NCBI RefSeq assembly: GCF_004310345.1
Contig: NZ_SISK01000009.1
Span: 99,304 to 163,303 of the forward strand
Direction of reading: 5' to 3'
Origin: Paracoccus subflavus
GTDB lineage: Bacteria; Pseudomonadota; Alphaproteobacteria; Rhodobacterales; Rhodobacteraceae
DNA length: 64,000 bases
A program made the position numbers and the translations under genes. Shown here piece by piece: positions 18,840-28,114 of this stretch; within the stretch, counting starts at the first letter, position 1; each line of letters begins with the position of its first letter. Below the pieces are notes generated by a model that saw nothing but the letters and a program-made list of their open reading frames with translations, was not told the origin of the DNA and searched no databases.

Positions 18840-19208
18840 ATGATGAACGCATATCTTCAGGTTGCCTTCGGCGGGGCCATCGGGTCGATGGCGCGGCTTG
18901 GTCTGTATCGCGCGCTGCCGGTCCGGGACTTTCCGGCGGCAACGATGCTGGTGAACGTCGCGGGCAGCCTGGCGATGGGCCTGCTGGCCGCCCTGCTGGC
19001 GCAGCGCGGCGGCCTGGCCTGGGCGCCGTTTCTGATGCCCGGCGTCCTGGGCGGGTTCACGACCTTTTCCGCATTTTCGCTGGATGCGCTGACCCTGTGG
19101 GAACGCGGGCAGGGCGGGCTGACCGTTGCCTATGTCGCAGGCTCGGTGGTGCTGTCGCTGGGCGCGGTCGTTCTGGGCTTGGCGCTGGGCCGGGGGCTTT
19201 CCGCATGA
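18840..19208 (+). CDS. crcB: Fluoride-specific ion channel CrcB/Fluc
   Basis: This 122-residue membrane protein exports fluoride as an antiparallel dimer. Four hydrophobic helices are seen, with the family motifs FGGAIGSMARL, NVAGSLAMG (the conserved Asn) and GGFTTFSAFSLD (the phenylalanine box). No fluoride riboswitch is possible upstream, since only 31 bases separate it from rarA. Its stop overlaps the start of the pseudouridine synthase gene (ATGA). Confidence 0.95.
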   Translation: MMNAYLQVAFGGAIGSMARLGLYRALPVRDFPAATMLVNVAGSLAMGLLAALLAQRGGLAWAPFLMPGVLGGFTTFSAFSLDALTLWERGQGGLTVAYVAGSVVLSLGAVVLGLALGRGLSA

Positions 19209-20260
19209 GCGGCGTGCAGACCATCCGCGTGGGCGGGGACGAGGGCGAACAGCGCCTGGACCGCTGGCTGAAGAAGAAGTTTCCGCAGCTTGGCCAGATC
19301 GCCATCGAAAAGCTGTGCCGCACCGGCCAGATCCGCGTCGATGGCGGGCGCGTGAAGCCCGCGGCCCGGATCGAGGCCGGGCAGGAGGTCCGCATTCCCC
19401 CGCTGCCGGACGCCGCCCCGGTTCCGGCCCGCGCCAAGGACCGCCCGATCGGTCCGGGCGTGGCCGATGGCGACGCCCGGATGATCCAGTCGGCGGTGCT
19501 GTGGAAGGACGAGCACATCATCGCCCTGAACAAGCCGCCGGGCCTGCCCAGCCAAGGCGGCAGCGGGCAGGGCGACCGTCACGTGGACGGACTGACCACG
19601 GCGCTGATGTTCGGCTTCAAGGACCGGCCCAAGCTGGTGCATCGGCTGGACAAGGATACCTCGGGCATGCTGCTGCTGGCCCGCACCGACCGCGTGGCCC
19701 GCGCCCTGTCCGAGTCGTTCCGGTCGCGCACCACGCGCAAGATCTATTGGGCGGCCGTGGCGGGCGTCCCGCATCCGCGAATGGGCACGGTGCGCTATGG
19801 CCTGGTCAAGGGCGGGGCTGGGCGCGGCGACAATGAAAAGATGATCGCCGTGCATCCCCGCGACATCGACACGACCGAGGGCGCCAAGCGCGCGACCACC
19901 GATTATGCCGTGCTGGACGCATTGGGCACGCGGGCCAGTTGGTGCGCGCTTGTCCCCGTCACCGGGCGGACGCATCAATTGCGCGCGCACATGGCCGAAC
20001 TGGGCCATCCCATCGTGGGCGATGGCAAGTATGGCGGGTCGGGGCAGGAAAACCTGGGCGATGGCTGGGGCGCGCAACTGGGCGGAGAGATCAGCCGCAA
20101 GCTGCATCTGCACGCCCGGTCGATCAGCTTCGATCATCCGATCACCAAAAAGCGCATCACCCTGACCGCGCCCCTGCCCGATCACATGGCGCGGACCTGG
20201 AAGACCCTGGGCTGGCACGAGAACGACGTGCCGGACGATCCTTTCGCGGATGCCGAATGA
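19205..20260 (+). CDS. RluC/RluD-type 23S rRNA pseudouridine synthase
   Basis: This 351-residue enzyme isomerises uridine to pseudouridine in 23S rRNA. An S4 RNA-binding domain covers about residues 15-75 (RLDRWLKKKFP), and the catalytic motif HRLDKDTSGMLLLAR, with the essential aspartate, lies near residue 145. Later GRTHQLRAHMAELGHPI is also conserved. The ATG at 19205 overlaps the crcB stop. RluC is the closest guess; the exact target site is not certain. The next gene starts inside its stop codon. Confidence 0.9.
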   Translation: MSGVQTIRVGGDEGEQRLDRWLKKKFPQLGQIAIEKLCRTGQIRVDGGRVKPAARIEAGQEVRIPPLPDAAPVPARAKDRPIGPGVADGDARMIQSAVLWKDEHIIALNKPPGLPSQGGSGQGDRHVDGLTTALMFGFKDRPKLVHRLDKDTSGMLLLARTDRVARALSESFRSRTTRKIYWAAVAGVPHPRMGTVRYGLVKGGAGRGDNEKMIAVHPRDIDTTEGAKRATTDYAVLDALGTRASWCALVPVTGRTHQLRAHMAELGHPIVGDGKYGGSGQENLGDGWGAQLGGEISRKLHLHARSISFDHPITKKRITLTAPLPDHMARTWKTLGWHENDVPDDPFADAE

Positions 20261-20913
20261 AGCTGGTCGTCTTTGATGTCGACGGCACCCTGATCGACAG
20301 CCAGCATCACATCGTCGGCGCCATGAATGCAGCCTTTGCAGAGGCGGGCCTGCCGCCGCTGGACCGCGGCCAGATCCTGCGCATCGTTGGCCTGTCCCTG
20401 CCCGTGGCGGTGGCCGAACTGGCAGGGGATCAGCCCCCCGTCATCCAGGCCCGCATCGTTCAGGGCTATCGCCAGGCCTTCCTGCAGGCGCGTCTGGTCC
20501 AGGCGGCACCGCTGTATCCCGGCGCGCGCGATTGCCTTGACCTGCTGGCCGGCCGCGACGACGTGCTGCTGGCGCTGGCCACGGGCAAGTCGCGCCGTGG
20601 CGTGGGCGCGATGCTCGAGGCGCATGGCCTTACGGGCCGTTTCGTCAGCATCCAGACGGCGGACGATCATCCGTCGAAGCCGCATCCCGCGATGCTGCTG
20701 GCGGCGCTGGCGGAAACCGGGGTCGGGGCCGGCGGGGCGGTGATGGTGGGCGACACCAGCTTTGACATGAACATGGCCCGACAGGCAGGCATTGCCGCGC
20801 TGGGGGTCGGCTGGGGCTATCACCCGGCCGATGATCTGCGCGCCTCGGGGGCTGCCCATGTGGCAGGCGATTTTGCGGAACTGGGCCGGATCCTAACGGA
20901 GTGGGCGGCATGA
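20257..20913 (+). CDS. HAD-family hydrolase, phosphoglycolate-phosphatase-like
   Basis: This 218-residue cytoplasmic enzyme has the four HAD motifs: FDVDGTLID at residues 6-14 with the nucleophile Asp and acid/base Asp, the ATGKSRRG segment (motif II), Lys in HPSKPHPAM (motif III) and VGDTSFDMNMA (motif IV). A helical cap lies between motifs I and II. The substrate is unknown. Start and stop overlap its neighbours by four bases on both sides. Confidence 0.88.
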   Translation: MKLVVFDVDGTLIDSQHHIVGAMNAAFAEAGLPPLDRGQILRIVGLSLPVAVAELAGDQPPVIQARIVQGYRQAFLQARLVQAAPLYPGARDCLDLLAGRDDVLLALATGKSRRGVGAMLEAHGLTGRFVSIQTADDHPSKPHPAMLLAALAETGVGAGGAVMVGDTSFDMNMARQAGIAALGVGWGYHPADDLRASGAAHVAGDFAELGRILTEWAA

Positions 20914-21623
20914 CGGAATGGAAGGCGCGGCGGTTCTGGACGGCATCGGCCATCGAGGAGGCCGGGCAGGGGTTTCAGGTGCTGCTGGATGCCCGGCCAT
21001 TGCGCACGCCGGGCAGGCTGCCGCTGATCCTGCCCACGGCCGATCTGGCGCTGGCCGTTGCCGGGGAATGGGACGCGCAGGGCGATGTGATCGATCCGAA
21101 TGCCATGCCGCTGACCCGCGCGGCCAATTCGGCCATCGAAAAGGTTGCCCCGCAATTTGCCGATGTGGCGGACATGCTTGCCGCTTATGGCGGCACGGAT
21201 CTTTTGTCCTATCGCGCGGACCAGCCGGCCGAACTGGTCCGCCGGCAGGCCGAGGCCTGGGATCCGCTGGTGGACTGGGCGGCGACGGACCTGCGCGCCC
21301 CCCTGCGCATCACCCATGGGGTCATTCCGGTCGATCAGGATTCCCGCAGCCTGTCCCAGTTTCATCGGCACCTGACGGAACTGGATGCTTTTGGCCTGAC
21401 GGCATTGCACGATCTGGTGACATTGCCGGGGTCGCTGGTGCTGGGCCTGGCGGTGATCCGCGGCCGGATCGACGCCGACACCGCCTTTCGCCTGTCGCGC
21501 ATCGACGAGGATTTCCAGATCGAACGCTGGGGCGCCGACGACGAGGCCGAGGCTGCCGCCGAAAGCCGCAGGCAGGCGATGCGGGTTGCCGAACGGGTGT
21601 GGCACCTGTCCCGCGCCGGTTGA
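20910..21623 (+). CDS. ATP12-type F1-ATPase assembly chaperone
   Basis: This 237-residue protein matches the ATP12 family, which protects the alpha subunit during F1 assembly in mitochondria and alphaproteobacteria. Typical segments are RRFWTASAIEEAGQGFQVLLD at the start, PLTRAANSAIEKV in the first third and TDLLSYRAD later. The GTG three codons earlier is ignored in favour of the ATG at 20910, which overlaps the HAD stop. ATP synthase genes are not in the window. Confidence 0.9.
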   Translation: MTEWKARRFWTASAIEEAGQGFQVLLDARPLRTPGRLPLILPTADLALAVAGEWDAQGDVIDPNAMPLTRAANSAIEKVAPQFADVADMLAAYGGTDLLSYRADQPAELVRRQAEAWDPLVDWAATDLRAPLRITHGVIPVDQDSRSLSQFHRHLTELDAFGLTALHDLVTLPGSLVLGLAVIRGRIDADTAFRLSRIDEDFQIERWGADDEAEAAAESRRQAMRVAERVWHLSRAG

Positions 21624-21649
21624 AACCGCCCCGCTGGCGGGCGATGCGC

Positions 21650-21678
21650 TTGACGCATCAGTCAGGATCGGCACTATG
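21650..21678 (+). promoter_or_regulatory. Candidate promoter of aapJ
   Basis: TTGACG (21650-21655), 17 bases, then ACTATG (21673-21678) lie about 105 bases before aapJ. The leader that follows carries a perfect 8-bp hairpin GTCCGGCC/GGCCGGAC (21717-21724 with 21729-21736), which may modulate expression. Confidence 0.45.
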
Positions 21679-21786
21679 TTGCCTATGGAGGCCCACGGCG
21701 TGCCTTCGCAGGACAAGTCCGGCCAACGGGCCGGACATTGCCGGACTGGGCGCCGCCCACCCGGTCAAGCCAACAAAGGGGTAGAG

Positions 21787-22803
21787 ATGAAGACTTCGCT
21801 TTTTCTGGGCTCTGTCGCCGCCGCCGCGCTGACAGCGGGGGCCGGCATGGCCGACACGCTGGCCGACGTGAAGGCGCGCGGCGAACTGAACTGCGGTGTG
21901 AACACGGGTCTGGTGGGCTTTGCCGCGCCGGATGCCAACGGCAACTGGACGGGCTTTGACGTCGATCTGTGCCAGGCGGTCGCCGCCGCCGTGCTGGGCG
22001 ATCCTGCCAAGGTGCGCTATGTGCCGACCACGGGCCAGACGCGCTTCACCGCCCTGTCCTCGGGCGAGGTGGATATGCTTGCCCGTAACTCGACCTGGAC
22101 CTTCTCGCGCGATACCGACCTCGCGCTGGATTTCGTGGGCGTGAACTATTACGACGGCCAGGGCTTCATGGTGCGGTCCGATCTGGGCGTGACCTCGGCC
22201 AAGGAGCTGGACGGGGCAACGATCTGCATCCAGACCGGCACCACCACCGAACTGAACCTGGCCGATTATTTCCGCGCCAACAACATGAGCTATCAGCCCG
22301 TCAACATCGACAGCAACGCCGAGGGCGAACAGCAGTACATGGCCGGCGCCTGCGACGCCTACACGACCGACGCCTCGGGCCTGGCGGCGACCCGCGCGGC
22401 CTTTGCCGACCCGGAAAACCACATCATCCTGCCTGAGATCATTTCCAAGGAACCGCTGGGACCGGCCGTGCGCCACGGCGACAGCAACTGGGGCGACATC
22501 GTCCGCTGGACGCTGTATGCGTTGATCGCCGCCGAGGAATACGGCGTCACCTCGGCCAATATCGAGGAGCTGTCCTCCTCGTCCCAGAACCCCGAGGTGC
22601 AGCGCCTTCTGGGCACCACCGACGATCTGGGCGCCATGATCGGCCTGGACAAGGAATGGGCCAAGCGCGCCATCATGGCCAGCGGCAATTATGGCGAGAT
22701 CTTTGCGGCCAACATCGGCGAACAGACGCCCATCGGCCTGACCCGCGGGCTGAATGCCCAGTGGACGCAGGGCGGCCTGATGTATGCCATGCCCTTCCGC
22801 TGA
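21787..22803 (+). CDS. aapJ: General L-amino-acid ABC transporter, periplasmic binding protein
   Basis: This 338-residue protein captures amino acids in the periplasm for AapQMP. A signal peptide MKTSLFLGSVAAAALTAGAGMA is followed by DVKARGELNCGVNTGLVGFA and GFDVDLCQAVAAAVLGD, typical of AapJ/BztA. The ATG at 21787 is preceded by GGGGTAGAG and gives the signal peptide; the frame upstream is chance. A stem-loop follows the stop. The substrate range is probably broad, including Glu, Asp and their amides, by family. Confidence 0.95.
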   Translation: MKTSLFLGSVAAAALTAGAGMADTLADVKARGELNCGVNTGLVGFAAPDANGNWTGFDVDLCQAVAAAVLGDPAKVRYVPTTGQTRFTALSSGEVDMLARNSTWTFSRDTDLALDFVGVNYYDGQGFMVRSDLGVTSAKELDGATICIQTGTTTELNLADYFRANNMSYQPVNIDSNAEGEQQYMAGACDAYTTDASGLAATRAAFADPENHIILPEIISKEPLGPAVRHGDSNWGDIVRWTLYALIAAEEYGVTSANIEELSSSSQNPEVQRLLGTTDDLGAMIGLDKEWAKRAIMASGNYGEIFAANIGEQTPIGLTRGLNAQWTQGGLMYAMPFR

Positions 22804-22822
22804 GGGTTAGCGCAGACTGCCT

Positions 22823-22843
22823 GGGGGCGCGTCCCGTGCCCCC
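22823..22843 (+). promoter_or_regulatory. Stem-loop between aapJ and aapQ
   Basis: GGGGGCGC (22823-22830) pairs with GTGCCCCC (22836-22843) with one G-U pair and a 5-nt loop, no T-tract. Such hairpins after a binding-protein gene commonly stabilise the upstream mRNA, so that the periplasmic protein is made in excess over the membrane subunits. Confidence 0.55.
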
Positions 22844-22916
22844 TTGGCACATCGAAGGAACCGGTCGCGGAAAAACGCCGCCATCACAAGGCAGGACCGG
22901 CCACAGGGGTAGAAGA

Positions 22917-24173
22917 ATGACGGATGTCAGGGCGCCGCAGAACGCTTCGTTCCGGCCAAGCATGCTGATCTACGACCGGCGCTATCGGTCGCTGACCTTT
23001 CAGGTCATCGTGTTCGTTCTGGTGATGGCGCTGGCATGGTGGCTGGTCAACAACACCATCCAGAACCTTGCCGCGATGGGCAAGACCTTCAACTTCGGCT
23101 TTCTGTGGCAGCGCGCGGGATACGACATCCCCCAGACGCCGATCCCCTATACCTCTGACGACACGCATTTCCGCGCCGCCGTGGTGGGCCTGCTGAACAC
23201 CCTGATCGTGTCGGTGCTGGGCTGCATCGCCGCGACCGTGCTGGGCATCGTCGCGGGCGTGGCGCGGTTGTCGAAGAACTGGCTGATCGCGCGGCTGATG
23301 ACCGTCTATGTCGAGGCGTTCCGCAACATGCCGCTGCTGCTGTGGATCCTGATCGTCTTTGCCATCTTCACCGAGGTGATGCCGCCGCCCAATGCGTTCC
23401 GGGGCGACGATCCGTCCGCCAGCATGATCCTGTTCGACCACGTCGCGCTGACCAACCGCTATACCGCGATCCCGACCCTGGCGATGACCAACGATCCGGG
23501 AAGCCTGGATCTGGGTGCGCGCATTACCTTCAACTGGGCGACGCTGGCCTTTGCGGCCGTGCTGATCGGCGGCTGGCTGGCGCGGCGGGCGATCAACCGC
23601 TGGGCGCAGGACGTGCAGGACCGCACCGGCGTCCGCCCGACGACCTGGTGGATGAGCCTTGCCGTCATGACGGTGCCGTCGCTGCTGCTGATCTGGTATT
23701 TCGGCCTGCATCTGGTGGCCCCGGAACTGCGGGGCTTCAACTTCACCGGCGGGCTGAACGTCCAGAACGGGCTGGTGGCCCTGTGGCTGGCGCTGACGCT
23801 GTATACCGGGGCATTCATCGCGGAAATCGTGCGCGCGGGCATCCTGGCCGTCAGCCGGGGCCAGTCCGAGGCGGCCTTTGCCCTGGGCCTGCGGCCGCGC
23901 CGCACCATGAGCCTGGTGATCCTGCCCCAGGCGCTGCGGGTCATCATCCCGCCGCTGATTTCCCAGTATCTGAACCTGACCAAGAACAGTTCGCTGGCCA
24001 TCGCGGTGGGTTACATGGACATCCGCGGCACCCTGGGCGGCACGACCTTGAACCAGACCGGGCGCGAGCTCGAGGCGATCCTGCTGATGATGGGGGTCTA
24101 TCTGACGCTGAGCCTGATCATTTCGGCCGGGATGAACGTCTTCAACGCCCGCGTGAAACTGAAGGAGCGGTGA
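22917..24173 (+). CDS. aapQ: General L-amino-acid ABC transporter permease AapQ
   Basis: This inner-membrane permease of 418 residues has several hydrophobic helices. Its EAA loop (EAAFALGLRPRRTMSLVILP) near residue 320 contacts the ATPase. The ATG at 22917 follows GGGGTAGAAG, the same type of ribosome binding site as aapJ. The long periplasmic loop between early helices (about 135-185) is typical of AapQ/BztB. One base separates it from aapM. Confidence 0.95.
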   Translation: MTDVRAPQNASFRPSMLIYDRRYRSLTFQVIVFVLVMALAWWLVNNTIQNLAAMGKTFNFGFLWQRAGYDIPQTPIPYTSDDTHFRAAVVGLLNTLIVSVLGCIAATVLGIVAGVARLSKNWLIARLMTVYVEAFRNMPLLLWILIVFAIFTEVMPPPNAFRGDDPSASMILFDHVALTNRYTAIPTLAMTNDPGSLDLGARITFNWATLAFAAVLIGGWLARRAINRWAQDVQDRTGVRPTTWWMSLAVMTVPSLLLIWYFGLHLVAPELRGFNFTGGLNVQNGLVALWLALTLYTGAFIAEIVRAGILAVSRGQSEAAFALGLRPRRTMSLVILPQALRVIIPPLISQYLNLTKNSSLAIAVGYMDIRGTLGGTTLNQTGRELEAILLMMGVYLTLSLIISAGMNVFNARVKLKER

Positions 24174-24174
24174 G

Positions 24175-25629
24175 ATGAGCGATACCCACGCCCAGACCGT
24201 TCCCTTTGTCCGCGAGACGATGCTGCCGCCCGCCGATCCCCCCCTGCGCGAGGCGGGGGCCGTGCGCTGGCTGCGGGAAAACCTGTTCTCGGGTCCGGCG
24301 AACACGGTCCTAACGATCCTGGGTTTCCTGATCATATGGTTCCTGGTCAGCCATTTCTGGGACTGGATCGCCCATTCGGTCTGGAACGCGGACAGCCTGG
24401 CCGACTGCCGCCGGATCATTGCCGAAACCTGGGGCGAGGGCGCGCGTGGCGCCTGCTGGGCAGTGATCCGCGAACGCTGGAACCAGTATGTCTTCGGTTT
24501 CTATCCGGTCGAACTCTATTGGCGACCGACCATGGCCTTTGGCCTGCTGTTCGTCGCCCTGACGCCGGTGCTGTTTTCGGCATCCGTCATGATTCGCCGG
24601 ATCGTTCTGGTGCTGACCACGGTGCTGACGCTGTGGGCAATGACGGTGCTGGGGGCCCCCGCCGTCTGGCTGGCCTTTGCCGCCGTCGTTCTGGTCGGCG
24701 CGCTGGCCGTATCGGAACGCCGGGTGTCCTGGCTCTTGGTGTTTTCCATCCTGTATCCGCTGATGGGGGTGTGGTTCCTGTGGGGCGGATCGGCCTGGGG
24801 ACCGGTCATGGTGCTGATGGGGCCGGTGCTGGGCTGGATCGCCTGGCGGCTGCTATCGGGCCTGTCGCCGATGGCGGCAGCGGTCGCGGCACTGGTCGTC
24901 CCGGTGCTGTGGTGGCTGCTTTATGCAGGCACTGCCGCGCGCGACGCCGAGGCGCTGGTATCGCTGGCGATCCCGGCCGTGGCCTCGGACCGGTTCGGGG
25001 GGTTTCTTCTGTCGATCACCATCGGCGTCGCGGGCATCGCCATGTCGCTGCCGCTGGGGATCGTGCTGGCCCTGGCGCGGCGGTCGGACATGTTCCTGGT
25101 GAAGTCGCTGGCGGTGATCTTTATCGAATTCATCCGGGGGGTGCCGCTGATCGCGCTGCTGTTCGTGGCGTCCCTGCTGCTGAACTATTTTCTGCCGCCC
25201 GGCACCACCTTCGACATTATCCTGCGCGTCATCATCATGGTCACGCTGTTCGCCGCCGCCTATATGGCCGAGGTGATCCGGGGCGGCCTTGCCGCCCTGC
25301 CCAAGGGCCAGTACGAGGCCGCCGACGCCCTGGGCCTGGATTACTGGAAGGCGCAGCGGCTGATCGTGCTGCCGCAGGCGCTGAAGATTTCCATCCCCGG
25401 CATCGTGTCCACCTTTATCGGCATGTTCAAGGACACGACACTGGTGACCTTCGTGGGCCTTTACGATCCGCTGAAATCCATGTCCGACGCGGTGCGCGCC
25501 AGTACAAGCTGGAAGGGCATCTACTGGGAGCCGTATATCTTTGTCGGCGCCATCTTCTTTCTGATCTGCTTCGGCATGTCGCGGTATTCGATGTATCTCG
25601 AACGCCGTCTGGCACGCGACCACAGGTAA
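24175..25629 (+). CDS. aapM: General L-amino-acid ABC transporter permease AapM, long form
   Basis: This is the second permease, partner of AapQ. The EAA loop [20 protein letters not shown] lies near residue 380 and the end matches AapM/BztC. At 484 residues it is longer than the AapM size usually quoted for rhizobia (about 380), because an extra block of hydrophobic helices occupies roughly residues 120-250. Rhodobacter BztC is also enlarged. The role of the extra helices is unknown. Confidence 0.93.
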   Translation: MSDTHAQTVPFVRETMLPPADPPLREAGAVRWLRENLFSGPANTVLTILGFLIIWFLVSHFWDWIAHSVWNADSLADCRRIIAETWGEGARGACWAVIRERWNQYVFGFYPVELYWRPTMAFGLLFVALTPVLFSASVMIRRIVLVLTTVLTLWAMTVLGAPAVWLAFAAVVLVGALAVSERRVSWLLVFSILYPLMGVWFLWGGSAWGPVMVLMGPVLGWIAWRLLSGLSPMAAAVAALVVPVLWWLLYAGTAARDAEALVSLAIPAVASDRFGGFLLSITIGVAGIAMSLPLGIVLALARRSDMFLVKSLAVIFIEFIRGVPLIALLFVASLLLNYFLPPGTTFDIILRVIIMVTLFAAAYMAEVIRGGLAALPKGQYEAADALGLDYWKAQRLIVLPQALKISIPGIVSTFIGMFKDTTLVTFVGLYDPLKSMSDAVRASTSWKGIYWEPYIFVGAIFFLICFGMSRYSMYLERRLARDHR

Positions 25630-25640
25630 GGACAACCGCC

Positions 25641-26429
25641 ATGAGCGAAGACAGCACCCGCCGGATCGACCGCAGCCAGATGCACATCAGCACCGAGGTC
25701 GCCATCGACATCCGCAACATGAACAAGTGGTACGGCAGCTTTCACGTGCTGCGCGACATCGACCTGACCGTGCATCGGGGCGAACGGATCGTCATCGCCG
25801 GGCCGTCGGGATCGGGCAAGTCCACGCTGATCCGCTGCATCAACCGGCTGGAGGAACACCAGTCCGGCCACATCGTCGTGGACGGGATAGAACTGACGAA
25901 CGACATCAAGAACATCGACAAGGTCCGGTCCGAGGTGGGCATGGTGTTCCAGCACTTCAACCTGTTCCCGCATCTGACGGTTCTGGAAAACTGCACCCTG
26001 GCGCCGATCTGGGTGCGCAAGCAGCCGCGCCGGCAGGCCGAGGAAACCGCCATGCATTTCCTGACAAAGGTCAAGATTCCCGAACAGGCGCACAAGTATC
26101 CGGGCCAGTTGTCCGGCGGTCAGCAGCAGCGCGTGGCCATCGCCCGGTCGCTGTGCATGCAGCCCCGGATCATGCTGTTCGACGAACCCACATCGGCGCT
26201 GGACCCCGAGATGATCAAGGAGGTTCTGGATACGATGATCGAACTGGCCGAGGACGGCATGACCATGATCTGCGTCACGCACGAGATGGGCTTTGCCCAG
26301 GCCGTCGCCAACCGCGTGATCTTCATGGACCAGGGCCAGATCGTCGAACAGAACGAGCCGCGCGAGTTCTTCAACAATCCCCAATCGGAACGGACCAAGC
26401 TGTTCCTGAGCCAGATCCTGGGGCACTGA
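25641..26429 (+). CDS. aapP: General L-amino-acid ABC transporter ATPase AapP
   Basis: This 262-residue ATPase powers AapQM. Walker [10 protein letters not shown] lies near residue 54, the signature [15 protein letters not shown] near 158 and Walker [15 protein letters not shown] near 178, followed by the switch histidine in CVTHEMGFA. The ATG at 25641 follows TAAGGACA. It completes the aapJQMP operon; a hairpin lies just after its stop. Confidence 0.97.
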   Translation: MSEDSTRRIDRSQMHISTEVAIDIRNMNKWYGSFHVLRDIDLTVHRGERIVIAGPSGSGKSTLIRCINRLEEHQSGHIVVDGIELTNDIKNIDKVRSEVGMVFQHFNLFPHLTVLENCTLAPIWVRKQPRRQAEETAMHFLTKVKIPEQAHKYPGQLSGGQQQRVAIARSLCMQPRIMLFDEPTSALDPEMIKEVLDTMIELAEDGMTMICVTHEMGFAQAVANRVIFMDQGQIVEQNEPREFFNNPQSERTKLFLSQILGH

Positions 26430-26436
26430 CGGCCAG

Positions 26437-26463
26437 GGACTGGGAACCTTACGTTTCCAGTCC
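26437..26463. terminator. Hairpin between convergent aapP and sixA-like gene
   Basis: GGACTGGGAA (26437-26446) pairs with TTTCCAGTCC (26454-26463), with one mismatched-wobble pair and a 7-nt loop. There is no T-tract on either strand, so Rho-assisted termination or 3'-end protection for both operons is more likely than classical termination. Confidence 0.4.
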
Positions 26464-26503
26464 CCCCTGGGGGATAGTCAGGCCCCCAGGTCCGGGGAAA
26501 AGG

Positions 26504-27022
26504 TCAACCTCGGCCGTCGAGCCGCACGAAATCCATGACGCTGCCCTGGCCGGGTTCGACCTGCTGCCAGTTCTCGATCTGGAAATCGACCACAAGGGTC
26601 GCTCCGGTCGGATAGCGGCGGAAATCCGGGTCGTGCGGCAGCCGTGCAGGCAAAAGCGCGGCCAGTTCGGAAATGCCCGGATTGTGGCCCAGCATCATGA
26701 CGGTGGGATGGGCGGCGGTTTTCAGGATCGACAGCATTTTCTCGGGTCCGGCCTGATACAGGCCCGGCTCGATGCGGATCACGGGACGCACCTCGAGCGC
26801 CGCGCTGGCGATCATCGCCCAGGTTTCCTGCGTCCGTGCGGCCGACGAACACAGCACCTCCTCGGGTTCATAGCCGCGCGAGGCCATCCAGTCGCCAAGC
26901 GCGCGGGCCGAGCGGCGGCCGCGGTCATTCAGGGGGCGGTCGTGATCGGCAAGGGTCGGATCGTCCCAGGCCGACTTGGCATGGCGCGTCAAGATCAGGC
27001 GTCGATGTCCAAGCGGTGTCAT
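26504..27022 (-). CDS. SixA-like histidine phosphatase
   Basis: This 172-residue protein belongs to the histidine phosphatase superfamily. The catalytic RHAKSAW motif lies at residues 13-19, CSSAARTQET near residue 58 and the second active-site histidine in MLGHNPG near residue 110. SixA removes phosphate from HPr-like or ArcB domains in E. coli; here the PTS-Ntr enzyme PtsP lies 11 kb away, but a link is only a guess. It stands alone, convergent with aapP. Confidence 0.85.
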   Translation of the reverse strand: MTPLGHRRLILTRHAKSAWDDPTLADHDRPLNDRGRRSARALGDWMASRGYEPEEVLCSSAARTQETWAMIASAALEVRPVIRIEPGLYQAGPEKMLSILKTAAHPTVMMLGHNPGISELAALLPARLPHDPDFRRYPTGATLVVDFQIENWQQVEPGQGSVMDFVRLDGRG

Positions 27023-27115
27023 CAGCGATCAGGCCCCCGTATGATGGTATTGTGACGGCATTCACGCCGCAGCCTGCCACAGGGCCGTCACCCTCGGCAA
27101 GCCGATCCATCGGCG

Positions 27116-28030
27116 TCAGAGCAAGGCGCCGCCCTGGCGCAATCCGTGCGGGCGGGTGCTGGGCGGGGTGGACCGGATCAGGCTGCCCGCGCCATGTTCC
27201 GTGAACAGTTCCAGCAGGCTGGCATGGGGCACGCGTCCGTCCAGGATCACCACTGCGCGCACCCCGTCCTGCAAGGCCATCAATGCGGTTTCGGTCTTGG
27301 GGATCATGCCGCCCGCGATGGTGCCGTCGGCGATCATGTCGCGCACCTGATCGGGATGGATCTGGGTCAGAACCTCGCCGGTCTTGTCCTTGACGCCGGG
27401 CACGTCGGTCAGCAGCAGCAGCCGGTCGGCCCTGAGCGCGCCTGCGATGGCGCCCGCGGCGGTGTCGCCGTTGACGTTGAAGGTCTCGTTGTCGGCCATG
27501 CCGGTGGCCACGGGGGCGATGACCGGGATCAGCCCGGCCTTGTACAGGTCGCGGATGATCTGGACGTTCATCTCGACCGGGCGGCCGACGAAACCCAGTT
27601 CGGGATCGTCCGCCTCGCAGACCATCAGGTCGTCGTCCTTGCCGCTGATACCGACGGCGCGCCCGCCCGCGTCGTTGATGGCCTGGACGATGCGCTTGTT
27701 GACCAGGCCCGACAGCACCATTTCCACCACTTCCACGGTTTCCTTGGTGGTCACGCGCTTGCCGCGCACGAAGGTGCTTTCGATGCCCAGCTTGGCCAGC
27801 ATTTCGTTGATCATCGGCCCGCCGCCGTGGCAGACCACCGGGTTCATGCCGACCTGCTTCATCAGCACGATGTCGCGGGCGAATTCGGCCATGGCATCGT
27901 CGTCGCCCATGGCGTTGCCGCCGAACTTCACCACCACGACCGCGCCGGAATAGCGTTGCAGATAGGGCAAGGCTTCGGAAAGGGTATGAGCGGTCGCTGT
28001 CCAGTCCCGGTTCATGTTCTGCGTTCTCAT
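27116..28030 (-). CDS. argB: Acetylglutamate kinase
   Basis: This 304-residue enzyme phosphorylates N-acetyl-L-glutamate, the second step of arginine synthesis. [12 protein letters not shown] near residue 32, CHGGGPMIN near 67 and [12 protein letters not shown] near 185 mark substrate and ATP sites. An alternative ATG five codons in (28015) begins [13 protein letters not shown] abuts the first ATG, so the shorter start is possible. It is the last gene of the long minus-strand series, 75 bases after engB. Confidence 0.96.
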   Translation of the reverse strand: MRTQNMNRDWTATAHTLSEALPYLQRYSGAVVVVKFGGNAMGDDDAMAEFARDIVLMKQVGMNPVVCHGGGPMINEMLAKLGIESTFVRGKRVTTKETVEVVEMVLSGLVNKRIVQAINDAGGRAVGISGKDDDLMVCEADDPELGFVGRPVEMNVQIIRDLYKAGLIPVIAPVATGMADNETFNVNGDTAAGAIAGALRADRLLLLTDVPGVKDKTGEVLTQIHPDQVRDMIADGTIAGGMIPKTETALMALQDGVRAVVILDGRVPHASLLELFTEHGAGSLIRSTPPSTRPHGLRQGGALL

Positions 28031-28080
28031 CCTTGGCCCCTGTCTGACGTGCGGACCCTAGGACGCAACGGCAGGCCCGT

Positions 28081-28114
28081 CCAGACGCGATCAGTCCAGA
28101 CGCGATCAGTCCAG
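28081..28114. repeat. 15-bp tandem duplication across the engB stop codon
   Basis: CCAGACGCGATCAGT occurs at 28081-28095 and again at 28096-28110, and the first four bases of a third copy follow (28111-28114). The engB stop (28106-28108) lies in the copy nearest the gene, so the duplicate adds an out-of-use copy of the last codons downstream. It looks like a recent slippage event. Confidence 0.85.
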
